Origin: Telopea speciosissima
Taxonomy: Eukaryota; Streptophyta; Magnoliopsida; Proteales; Proteaceae
Direction of reading: 5' to 3'
NCBI RefSeq assembly: GCF_018873765.1
Contig: NC_057921.1
Span: 68,375,557-68,439,556, forward strand
DNA length: 64,000 nt
A model generated the notes under the pieces. It was not told the origin of the DNA. It worked only from the letters and a program-made list of their open reading frames with translations, and searched no databases. Below, one piece after another: positions 13,501-25,500 of the stretch (position 1 is its first letter; the number at the start of each line of letters is the position of its first letter). Both the position numbers and the translations under genes were made by a program.

Positions 13501-16500
13501 GTTCTTTGTTAGCTTCGTTTGTTTGGATGGGAGCAATAATTTGATGTGGTCGCGATACTGTTCGATTCACGTGGGTATGTTGGCTATATTATTGGCGAAA
13601 TAGAGAAGCCTACTGCTGCTGGTGCTTCACAGAAGCAATGGAATTCTGATAACTCCTTGGTGAGGTCTTTCCTCATCAACAGTATGCAACCCTAGATTGC
13701 ACGAGGATATCTTCTCTTAGACACTGCCGCCAAGATTTGGAAAGTTGCTCAGGAAACGTATTCCTAAGTTAGGAATGATGCATAGGTCTATGAGTTACAC
13801 AAGAAACTTCATGAGACTAAGCAAGAGGAGTTAACTTTGTCGCAATATTACTTTGAGCTATGCAGCCTGTGGCAGGAGTTAGACTTTTATGATACCTTTC
13901 AGGCTATCTGCACCACCGATGCTACAAACTTCAAGAAACGGGAAGACAAGTATCGAGTTTATGATTTCCTGGCTGGTCTCAAAATGGAGTATGATCAGAT
14001 TCGTGCTCAGGTGACAGCCAAGATGTTTTTTCACTCTGGAGCAGTCTTACTCCCTGATTCAGTTAGAGGACAGTCGCTGAACTGCTATGATGCAACCTTC
14101 TTCTCAGGAACGATCAGTTCTCTTCTCTGGGCCTACTACAAAGTCACGTGGTGGTTCCTCTTGTTCCAGTGATTGTTCTCCATTTGTACGGGAGACTATC
14201 AAGTGCGATTACTATGGTAAGGAACGACACACCAAGGACTTTTGTTGGAAGCTTCATGGCCGTACTACGTCTTCCACCAAAGGGCACGACTGTGGTAAAC
14301 CGGCTGCTCATCGCATTGAGACTGTTGAGTCTGAATCTCTTGCCAGTTCCGCCCTCTCTCAAGACGAGCTAACTATGCTCCGCCGCTTGATGACCAGATT
14401 GGAGCCTTTACCATCTACTGCTTCCGCATCTGTTTCCACTCTGGTCAGGTATTTTCTTTAGTGATCGTTGTGCATCGGTGGTCTCTCGTCCCTCAATAAT
14501 TGACTCTGGTGCCATTAACCACATGACAGGGACTTCTAGCTCCCCCCACCCTTTTTTTTTTTCCAATACTTTCCTTGTTCTGGACTTCTGGTAAAGACGA
14601 GGTTCACATTGCTGATGGTTCTCTCTCCTTTGTTTCTGGAAAAGGGTTCTGTCGTTTCTTCTCCTACTTTCTCCTTGGGTTCTGTTTTGCATGTTACAGA
14701 TTTTTCCACTAATCTTCTTCCCATTAGTCGTCTCACTTCAGATCTGAATTGCAAAGTGTCTTTTTTTCCTTCTTATTGTGTTTTTCAGGATCTGGTGATG
14801 AAGGAAAGATGCAAATCCTAGCCTCCTCGAATTGAAGAAGCCACCCTAAACCTAGGGTTTTAGTAGGAGCCTTAGCTTAGTTTAGTTTACTTCCATACTT
14901 AGTTTTTATTTTGTGTTTTTAATTGAACCGGGTTAAATTGGTCACATCCAATTGATTCAATTCGTTTAATTTAAGTGAAGTGATCCTATTGGCTAAGAGG
15001 TTCTTATATCCTATTGGCTAGTAGAGAATCTTCTTTTATTTTAAGTAGTTTAAGTTGTTTTTAAGTCATTAGGACTCTATTTTGAGTCTATTTCAGTTTC
15101 CTAGTCAGTTTAAGTTAGCTAATAGGTTAAGGATTGGGTTAGGCCCATCCTTTTTAGTGTCTAAGTCTAATTTTGAGTCTTTTATATAAGGTTCTAAGGG
15201 GGCCAAGTATTGAATAAGAATTTTAATTAATAAAAACTCAGCTTTATGCTTGCTGCCTTTGCTCCATCGTGAGTGTGCCTTGTGAGTAATATCAAGGTGA
15301 AGCGATTGGTGGATCTCCAATCGACTCCTTGCATTTTGTAGATCGGGAGGTCCTTCTTCTTCTTCAATCAAACTTCCTCAACTTGCTGCTACTATAGATC
15401 TGCAGATCCGGTGAGTTGTTTGTTAATTTAGTTATTCCCTTCTTCCTCTAACCTAATCCACACCCCCCTCCTTCCATCAAACCCTAATTCTCCATTAAAC
15501 CTGCACTCCTACCTCAACTAGGACTCCCTCATAACTTTAGATCTGTCCATCAATTCCAAACCAAACTTCTAGCCTATATCCCCCACACCTCTCCCTACAC
15601 TCGACCTTAAACCCAGTCCATAATCCCCCCTATAACCCCTCCATTCCTCCACTCCATTGAACCTAGAAAACTTGCAACTCGATTATGCCCAACTGCAGAA
15701 TTTTAAAACCCTTCCAAACCCTAATATTCTTATGCCATTAAAGCCTCCTAAACCTGCATTTTAATACTCTATAAACCCCTTTCCCAAAATCCATCCCTAA
15801 ACCCTAGATCCAGAAAACACTCCATTTTCACAAGGCCTCTAACCTGAAACCCTAGATTTTCAACTTCATCCAAATCAATCCAAACCTACACTAATGGACT
15901 CCTAAAAACCTGCACATCATTACCAAATAAAACCCTAGCTCAAAACCCTAACCTTAACTCTAGTTTTACCCTAAACAACCCCAAATTTGCCTAATTAGCA
16001 AACAGTTCTAGAATTCTGATTTTACCTGGCTCCTATTAGGCCTTGCCTATATAGGACTACATTAAATTAGTATCAGAGCCATGGACGAACATGGCAACCC
16101 TGTTGTTGATCCAACACTACCACCCCCACCTGATCCCATGGCTGCAATCATGGACATGCTCCATAAGATCAGTGATCGGTTACAGATTGTAGAACAAAGG
16201 CAAGCTGTGCCTCTTGTAAGCAACCCTCTATATGTAGAGGAGGACAGATTCCAAGTTCATTATGAAGTACATGGAACTCTGGGAAGGGATGAATATCATA
16301 GAAATCATCCCAGACGTCACAGGGGCCACAGAGATCATTCTAGACATGACAGAGATTACAGGGACCGACGTAGACCTGACAGAGGTGACTACAGAGAAGA
16401 TAGGGACAGAACTACAGAAGCACCTCGAAGACCTAACTTTGAGAAATACATGAGATCCTACTTTCACTGGAGATGAAGCTACTAATAGGAGGTACGATAC

Positions 16501-19500
16501 ACAGAAGGTCAAACTAGAGCTGAAGGAATATAATGGGCATGGTGATCCACAGGTATTCTATGACTGGCTTGCTGCCCTGGATGATTATTTTGACTGGTAT
16601 GACTTGCCTGAAGATTGAAATATGAGATTGGCACGTACCAAACTGATTGGCCCTGCTCGAGAATGGTGGCGAAAGACAGAGAGAGACATGGAACGCTTAG
16701 GTGATGCACCTACTAAATGGGAGGACATGAAGTATGACTTGAAGGAGAAATAATTGCCTAGACATTACAGAGCTCAAATGCAAGATCAACTCAATTCCCT
16801 TAGGCAAGGGACTATGACTGTATCCGAGTATATGCAGCAGTTTGATTCTCTTTCTTCTCGTACTGATACCAGAGAGAGTGCTACTCAGATGTTATCTCGA
16901 TTTCGGCTGGGATTGAGATCTGATATTGTTAGGGCTATTGGAGTTGTTGATGTTCTGGACATCAAGGACTGTTTCGAGAAGGCATTGAAGGCTGAAGAAT
17001 TATTGGCTGGAAATAGAAGATTTGATTCCTCCACTGAGGGTACTATCAAAACTTTTTCAGCATTCAAGTCTACTACCAATGGTCACAATCGAGTTGGAAA
17101 CTCTGCTGCTAGTCCTACTCGATCAGGCTACTCTGTTGGTAGTTCATCCCGCTCTACAGCCCCTCCACGTGCTGATCATAAAGGTAAAGCTCCCATGGAC
17201 ATAAATGCACCTCATAAGTGTTTCCACTGCAATGAGCTTGGGCACTATGCCAACGAATGCCTACAAAAGCATAGACCTGTTAATGTGGCTGCCAAGGCAG
17301 AGGAAACCCCTGAAGGGCACGATGAGCAAGGTATATATGCACTACCCCCTGATAGTGATGAAGACTTAGAATGTTACCTTGAAGATATAGATGGTGGTGC
17401 TCGAGGTGTCCATACGATTGCTCCAGTTCTCATGGATGATGTGGTTGATTGTGACAAGGTAATTGGGAACATTTCACAGGGAGACAATGACAAGCAAGTT
17501 GCTGTTCTTGAAGAGGTGGGGCTGAATGAGAAGGTTATTAATATTGAAGACCCTATGGAGGTTGAGCACATTGACTTTGTGATGCCCCCTTGGTTCTTCG
17601 AAGAGAAGGCCCCACGACTTGAAGACCATATTCCCACTGTTCTAACCTCAACAGATTTCTGCCAGGGAAGTGTTGAAGCTGCTGCCCACATGTTGCTTTC
17701 TCCTCATTACAAGGTTTGTGGACGAGTTTCTTCACACAAGCATAGTACTTGGACTCCCATTCATGATGTCAACAAGCTCAGCCCCAAGTTGCCAGAGTGT
17801 TGCATGGATTTCACTCATTCATCGGAGATGAATGTTTCTAAGTCGGGGAGAGTTGATGCAATTCCTAGCCTCTTCGAATTGAAGAAGCCACCCTAAACCT
17901 AGGGTTTTAGTAGGAGCCTTAGCTTAGTTTAGTTTACTTTCATACTTTGTTTTTATTTTGTGTTTTTAATTGAACTGGGTTAAATTGGTCGCATCCAATT
18001 GGTTCAATTGGTCTAATTTAAGTGAAGTGATCCTATGGCTAAGAGGTTCTTATATCCTATTGGCTAGTAGAGAATCTTCTTTTATTTTAAGTAGTTTAAG
18101 TTGTTTTTAAGTCATTAGGACTCTATTTTGAGTCTATTTCAGTTTCCTAGTTAGTTTAAGTTAGCTAATAGGTTAAGGATTGGGTTAGGCCATTCCTTTT
18201 TAGTGTCTAAGTCTAATTTTGAGTCTTTTATATAAGGTTCTAAGGGGGCCAAGTATTGAATACGAATTTTAATTAATAAAAACTCAGCTTTATGCTTGCT
18301 GCCTTTGCACCATCGTGAGTGTGCCTTGTGAGTAATATCAAGGTTGCCTTGTGAGTAATATCAAGGTGAAGGGATTGGTGGATCTCCAATCGACTCCTTG
18401 CATCTTGTAGATCGGGAGGTCCTTCTTCTTCTTCAATCAAGCTTCCTCAACTTGCTGTTACTGCTGATCTGCAGATCCGGTGAGTTGTTTGTTAATTTAG
18501 TTATTCCCTTCTTCCTCTAACCTAATCCACAGTCCCCTCCTTCCATCAAACCCTAATTCTCCATTAAACCTGCACTCCTACCTCAACTAGGACTCCCTCA
18601 TAACTTTAGATCTGTCCATCAATTCCAAACCAAACTTCTAGCCTATATCCCTCACACCTCTCCCTACACTCGACCTTAAACCCAGTCCATAATCCCCACT
18701 ATAACCCCTCCATTCCTCCACTCCATTGAACCTAGAAAACCTGCAACTCGATTCTGCCCAATTACAGAATTTTAAAACCCTTCCAAACCCTAATTTTCTT
18801 TTGCCATTAAAGCCTCCTAAACCTGCATTTTAATACCCTATAAACCCCTTTCCCAAAATCCATCCCTAAACCCTAGATCCTGAAAACACTCCATTTTCAC
18901 AAGGCCTCTAACCTGAAACCCTAGATTTTCAACTTCATCCAAATCAATCCAAACCTACACCAATGGACTCCTAAAAACCTGCACATCATTACCAAATAAA
19001 ACCCTAGCGCAAAACCTTAACCCTAACCCTAGTTTTACCCTAAACCCCAAATTTTCCTAATTAGCAAACAGTTCCAGAATTCTGATTTTACCTGGCTCCT
19101 ATTAGGCCTTGCCTATATAGGACTACATAAAGGAAACAAGTGGCTGTGGTAGAGTTTCTGGTGCTCTCTATTTGCTTGACGAAGAAATCTCTTATGCTTG
19201 TCAAGCTCATTAGACCGATTCTACCTCTTTATCTAAGCTGTTTCTTTAGCGTAGGCGTTTGGGTCACCCTCCTATTGGGACTTTAGTCAAAACCTTTCCC
19301 CATTTGCTTAAACGTTATAACCCTAAGGAATTTTTTTTTGGTGATGCTTGCATGTTAGCCAAACAAACCCGTTCTATGTATTCAAGTATTAATAGTAGAA
19401 GTACTTCTCCCTTTGTTTTAGTTCATTTGGATGTATGGGGCCCTGCCCGTTGCACTTCTTTTTCTGGTTACTGTTGGTTTGTTACGTTTATAGATTGTTA

Positions 19501-22500
19501 CTCTCGGGTAACGTGGATTTATTTGATGCATCACAACAATGAGGTTCTCCGTTGTTTTCAACTCTTTCATAGCATGGTTCACACTTAGTTTAATGCAAGT
19601 ATCTAGATTCTCCGTAGTGACAATGACAAAGAATATATGGATGGGTCGTTTCAAGCTTTTTTTTGCCTTTCAGGGGATTCTTAATCAAACATGTTGTGTG
19701 GATACACCGACTCAGAATGGGGTTGTAGAACGCAAGAATCACCATTTACTTGAAGTGGCTCGTTCCCTTCTCTTTGAGACGGATGCCCCTCCCCATTTTT
19801 GGAGTGAAGCTGTTTTGATTGCCGCCTACCTTATCAACTGTATACCAACTCGGGTGCTTAACTTTCGTACTCCTCTTAAGGCTCTCCAGGGTTCTACCTT
19901 TCTCATACCACGAAAGGTTTTTGGGTGTATTCGCTTTACAAGGAATCATCAACACCCTGGCAAATCAGATCCAAGAGGACTTAATTGGTTACTCTCCAAC
20001 TCAGAAGGGATATAAGTGCTATCAGCCTCCAACTCGCTGTGTGTTTGTCACTATGGATTTTGTATTTCATGATTCAGCCCCTTATTTTTCTCTAATACCT
20101 CTTCCTGGAGGGAAATCTACACTATTTGAAGATGTGCCTTTAGTTCAGGGCGAGACTCAGCCTTCTGGTCCTCCGATAAAAACCTTTGTTCCTTGGCCCC
20201 TTGAGCAGTAAATAGATATCACCACAGCTGCACTGACTCTACCCAGTCAACCGCCACCTCTTGCATTAGATCTGCCTTTGTCTGGTAATCTCTCTCTTGA
20301 GTCTCCTATTGTTTCAGATCCTTCTCTTGACTTACCTACTGCTGTCCGTATGGGGACGAGGACTTGTACCCAATACCCTAATTCTCAGGTGGTTTTGTAT
20401 GAGTCTCTCTCCCCAACATATTGGGCTTTTGTGTCTTTGTCTTCTGTTTCCCTTCCTAAGATCTGGCTGGAGGCTCTTAAAGATCCATGGTGGAAGGCGG
20501 CCATTATTGAGGAGATGAAAGCCTTGACAAAAAATGAGACCTAGGAAATGGTGCGTCTTCCTCCTCCCAAGAAGATTGAGAGTTGTAAATGGATTTTCAC
20601 TATCAAGCAGAATATGGATGGTACTGTGGATTGCTACAAGGCTAGACTGGTTGCTCGAGGCGTCGCCCAGACCTATGGTCTTGATTATTAGGAGTTGTTT
20701 GCCCCAATTGCAAAGATGAACACTATCTGTGTGATACTCTATTGTGCAGTTAATCTTGGATGGGAATTGCAGCAACTTGATGTGAAGAATTCATTTCTTC
20801 ATGGAGAACTTAAGGAAGAAGTTTACATGGAAGTTCCTCTAGGTTTCTTTGATCAGAAGACTCAAGGGAAGGTTTGCAAGCTCAAGCATGCTCTATATGG
20901 GCTTAAGCAGTCTCCTTGTGCTCGGTTCGGGAGATTCCATAGAGCTATGGTGCTTGTGGGATATACTCAAGTAATGCTGATCACACCCTCCGGTTCCAAG
21001 CTTGCTGTCCTTATTGTTTATGTCTATGACATTGTTGTTATTGACAATGATATTGAGGAAATCTCGCTGCCTAAAGACTTACCTAGGCTAGGAGTTTGGG
21101 ATCAAGGACCTTGGCAAGTTGTGCTACTTTCTTGGTATTGAGGTTGCCTACTCTACCAATTTATCTAAGGTATTTTCCTTTCTCAACGAAAATATATAAT
21201 GGATTTGTTATTTGAGATTGGGATGCTCGGTTGTAAGCCTTTGGACACTCCTCTTGAGGCCAATGTTGATCTCTCTAGTCAGAATGGTGAACTGATCTAT
21301 CTATCCCACACTCGACCAGACATTGCGTTTGCTGTCAGTGTGGTGAGCCAGTATATGCATGATCCCTACTCCACACATTTGGAGGTTGTGTTTCAAATTT
21401 TGTGATATTTGAAGTCAGCTCCAGGACAGAGCTGAGGAAGTTGAAGCTTGCTCGATCCAAACTGATTGGACAAGCTAGAGAGTGGTGACTATGAGCATGT
21501 GGTACGACACCTACCATTTTGCAAAGATGGAGGAGCTAAAGAGGAAGTGCTTGCCCCCTACAGTCATAGCTTGTCTGCACGATAGCCTCTGAAATGTAGA
21601 CAAGCCACAAGTGATAAGCAGCCCACAAGAGGGTCGTAAACTTCAGGTCCAAACAACAGTAAATACTTTGATCGGTTCTCAAATTTGCAGGAAATTTCAG
21701 AACAATAAAGTGAAAAACAAGAAATCAAAGAAGGGAAAAAGAAGATAGGGTAGTCTCTCTCAGACTCGGGTCTCTCACCCACGGTCTCTCACCAATGGCA
21801 TCTCACCATATTCTCTCACAGAGCAAAGCATAAAGCTATGTTTTTTTTCCTCAATCTCATTAATGAAATTCGTGTACAAGGCTGTATCCCCTTGCAAACT
21901 TATATAGAAGACTGAAAAACAGACTCAAACATTGAAAAGGAAAGGCCTAACCCAATCCTTAATTAATAAGTTAACATACACTGACTAGGAAACTAAAATA
22001 ATGAAGAAACTAACTCAAAACAGGACTCGTACTAAACTAATTAAGTAAATCCCGTTTTCCTACTTTCTACCCATATTTTAAGCCCATTAAAAAACCCATT
22101 ACAAAGAAAACCCATGGGATCAAAGGCCAACACATACATAACCCAACCCAATGCTTATTTCCAATAAAATAAGCTCTTTAGGTGGCTTATTTGCATCAAT
22201 TCTCCCCTACTTGAAAAAAAAAACTCGTACACGAGTTTGGTAGTGATGTTGAATGACTCGAATCAGACTTGCAAGATCATCCTTCAATGGGAAGTAGAAT
22301 TGAGCAACTGTTGACTCTATCTGCCGTCTCTCCATGGCTTTGATACCAAATAATGTAGACCAGCCTCAAGTGATAACCAGTCCACAAGAGGATCATAAAT
22401 TTCAGGTCCAGCAATAGTAAATACTTTGATCGGTTCTCAGATTTGCAGGAAAGTTGAGAACTATAAAGTAAAAAACAAGAAATCATGTCTTAAGTTGGGA

Positions 22501-25500
22501 TTCGATCTTAGCTATGGTAGAGTTTGCTTTTAATAGTTCAATTAATAGGTTTATTGATTGCAGTCCATTTGAGATAGTCTTAGATTATCAACTTAGGAAA
22601 TTTATAGACCTCATTTGCTTGCCATCATAAGCTAGACCATCCGAACATGCAGAGTCGTTTGCCCGTCGTATCCAGGAACTACATGCAAAAGTAAGGAAAA
22701 AATTGCCACAAGTGATAGAATTTTACAAGTCCAGTGCAGATGTTCATCATAGGTATCAGGAATTTAATAGGGGAGACTTGGTGATGGTGAGAATCCGGCC
22801 TGAGTGGTTTCCGAAGGGTACATTGATGAAACTGCATGAAGAAGTGCTGGTCCCTACACGATTCTAAAGAAACTCAGCACCAATGCCTACTATTTGGAAT
22901 TGCTCGCGGATATTGCCATCAGCCCCTTTTTTAATGTTGAAGATCTTGACTTATAAAGGATTTGCCACCATCGCAAACCCTTCTGAGTCTTCATCAACTA
23001 CCCAGATCACACCCACACCTGCTACATCATTCTCTCATGATCGGATCCTAACATTCGAACTTTTTAATCTTTTATTCCTCTTTTACCACCACTACCAGCT
23101 ATGCCATGAAGAAGAGAAGAGGTAGAAGACATTATAGGTCTATCGTGCAGGGGCATATTACAAGTTCCTTGTCAAGTGGAGAGGCAGACTTGGTACCAAT
23201 TGCACTTGGATCCCTGAGGATAAGCTTCAGCACATTCATCAACTACCCAGACCACACCCACACCTGCCACATCATTCTCTCATGGATCGGCTCCTAATTA
23301 TGGGCCAAACCCAACTAACATTCGATTTTTGTTTTGTCTTTTATCCCTGCTTTAGCACCATTACCAGCTATGCCATGAAGAAGAGAAGAGGTAGAAGACA
23401 TTATAGATGAGCAAATCGAGTCCACTTTTGCATGGGTATATTGCAAGTTCCTTGTCAAGTGGAGAGGCAGACTTGGTACCAATTGCACTTGGATCCCTGA
23501 GGACAAGCTTCAGCGCCTTAATCCAGTTTTGCTAGAGAAATATCAGTCTATTTTCACCACAGGTGAGTTCTTGCCACCCGAGGAGAATTGAGAGGATATC
23601 ACTAAGAGATGCCGACGTACACAACCACACATCACTTCATTGTGCCTAAATAAATATTTTCAAGAGGATACTTCCTTCCTACATTTTGTGTCAGATCATA
23701 TATAGACTGCTCTACCAATGGAAGAGAGGCCAAGTTGATTGTTGATGATATTGTCCATGTTAGGGACTAGTGAGGTAGATAACTCTGGCTTACTATTTTA
23801 AGATGCAGATGATTTGGCAGGCCCTTAATCAAGTACTTGGAAACCTGTATTTGTTGGACTTGTTAGACTAGTCATGGCCATGCTTTTGGACCAGCTTGCT
23901 TGCTGAGTCAAAGTGCTGTAAGAACAGGACCATAGTTCAAGGTGTTGCCTAGGCATCCAGGCTCTTTCTTGGGTCTAAGGCGACAATACACCTTGCTGAC
24001 ACTTACAAGTTTACATTGATTTATGTTATTGCTTTGTTTTTTGATTAATATGCTTATATTATATCCTATGCTTTGTTTATTATATGTTGATTTTCTTATA
24101 TTCAGCCTTGTCTAGGGTATTTATATCATATTGCATTGATATGGCTTCTATGTTGCATATAAACTTAATTCTATATATTTATCATTGTCATATGTCTATA
24201 TTATATAGTCAGTAATGCATGCCTAGGGTGCTGTGCCCTATGCATGACGCCTTGTTGCCTAAGCGTACTTTTGTAGGTGAATTTCACACCTTAGGGGTTC
24301 CGACCTCCAGAGAGAGTGGAATATGTCTTCGGAGGAGATATTTGACTCAAATGGATAAGGCACAAGTCTTCCAAGATCTCTAGGTAGGTGTCAAGTTACG
24401 TTCAGGGAAGGTATTTTGTACCCAGCCCCGCCAGCCCCGCCCCGCCCCGCCCCGCCCCGCCCGGCCCCGCTGAAGGCTGGTCTCTTTCTATTTAGATCAT
24501 TCCTAATCTGTATTCTAACATGCATAATATATATAAAATCTAACCCTAATCTAGGTATCTTAATGCAAAAGTCGACCTCGAACCAGGGAAACCAGCGGGA
24601 GATCGATTGCAGCTTGGATCGATACAATGAAAAGAACAAATTAAAAACTGCAACTCTTTTTTTTATTTTTATTTCTACTTTTCTGTTACATACTTACGTA
24701 TGAATTCGAACATAAAAAGGATAAGAAGAAGAAAGGGATATAGAAGAGAAGGGGGGTTGGGGAATGGCTCTCCCAGCTGTTGAAACATGGAATCTCTCCC
24801 ATAACCGATGTCAACAAGGCTTGATAATTCTTTTCTCCAAATCTGATCCTTCCTTACAATAGGGGGCCTATTAATAGCTTAGGCAAGCTTACAAAATAAA
24901 GGTAGAAAATAGAAACTTCCTAAAATAGGAACTAACTGAAAATAGAAAGTAGGAAATAGAAACTACTAAACCTAGCAACTAGTGACTATGGTAACTTATT
25001 GAAAATAGAAACTAACTAGAATTAGAAACTACTAAGGCTTTATATGTCAGCCTTCTAAAACAAAATGAAGGACGCTAAAATAGAAACTAAATAAATTAGA
25101 AACTATTAGGTAGCAATAAAATCTGTTTGTCTTGCTATCTTCAATGGGGCCCACAGAATCTCAATTATGTGCTTGTACTTCTTTCTCCATTCAAGGCTTA
25201 TGGACCCATAACACGTTCACGTGAACAGTAGTTTGGGTACTGTTCATATGAACAACAACAACTTTTTTTTTTTGGTGGAAGTAGTTCGGGCTGCCTTAGG
25301 TGATGCTCCGTCGATCCAACAAAAACTTGCCACATAATCAGACCAGGCCGCCTCTCACAGCAGTCGAATCCACAACCTTGCTGGGCTGGTTTTGGTGCTT
25401 GTTCTTGTAGGTGTACATATGGACTTGTGAATCTACATCATGTCTAGGTTGGAAAGCAGTAAAGCAAGCATGTGAATATATACAATGATATACGGGGGAA

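Larger units (their letters stand above)
12763..21415 (+). mobile_element. Copia LTR retrotransposon, broken, interrupted by another LTR element
   Basis: Parts in order: short 5' LTR about 12763-12982 (TG start, CA end), primer site TGGTATCAGAGC directly after it (12983-12994), gag of the UBN2 type about 13406-14460 with a degenerate zinc knuckle, start of pol to about 14800, then the foreign element at 14807-19130, then integrase (about 19190-19990), reverse transcriptase (about 20440-21140) and the start of RNase H (about 21190-21400). The order integrase before RT defines Copia. No 3' LTR was found; the element stops where chromovirus sequence begins. It is clearly dead, with more than ten breaks, and older than the element nested in it. 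Confidence 0.85.

Noticed and set aside
25262-25390. Possible minus-strand SINE in intron 8
   Set aside because: Has an A-tail-like run and a weak B-box-like word, but no A box and no clear duplication.
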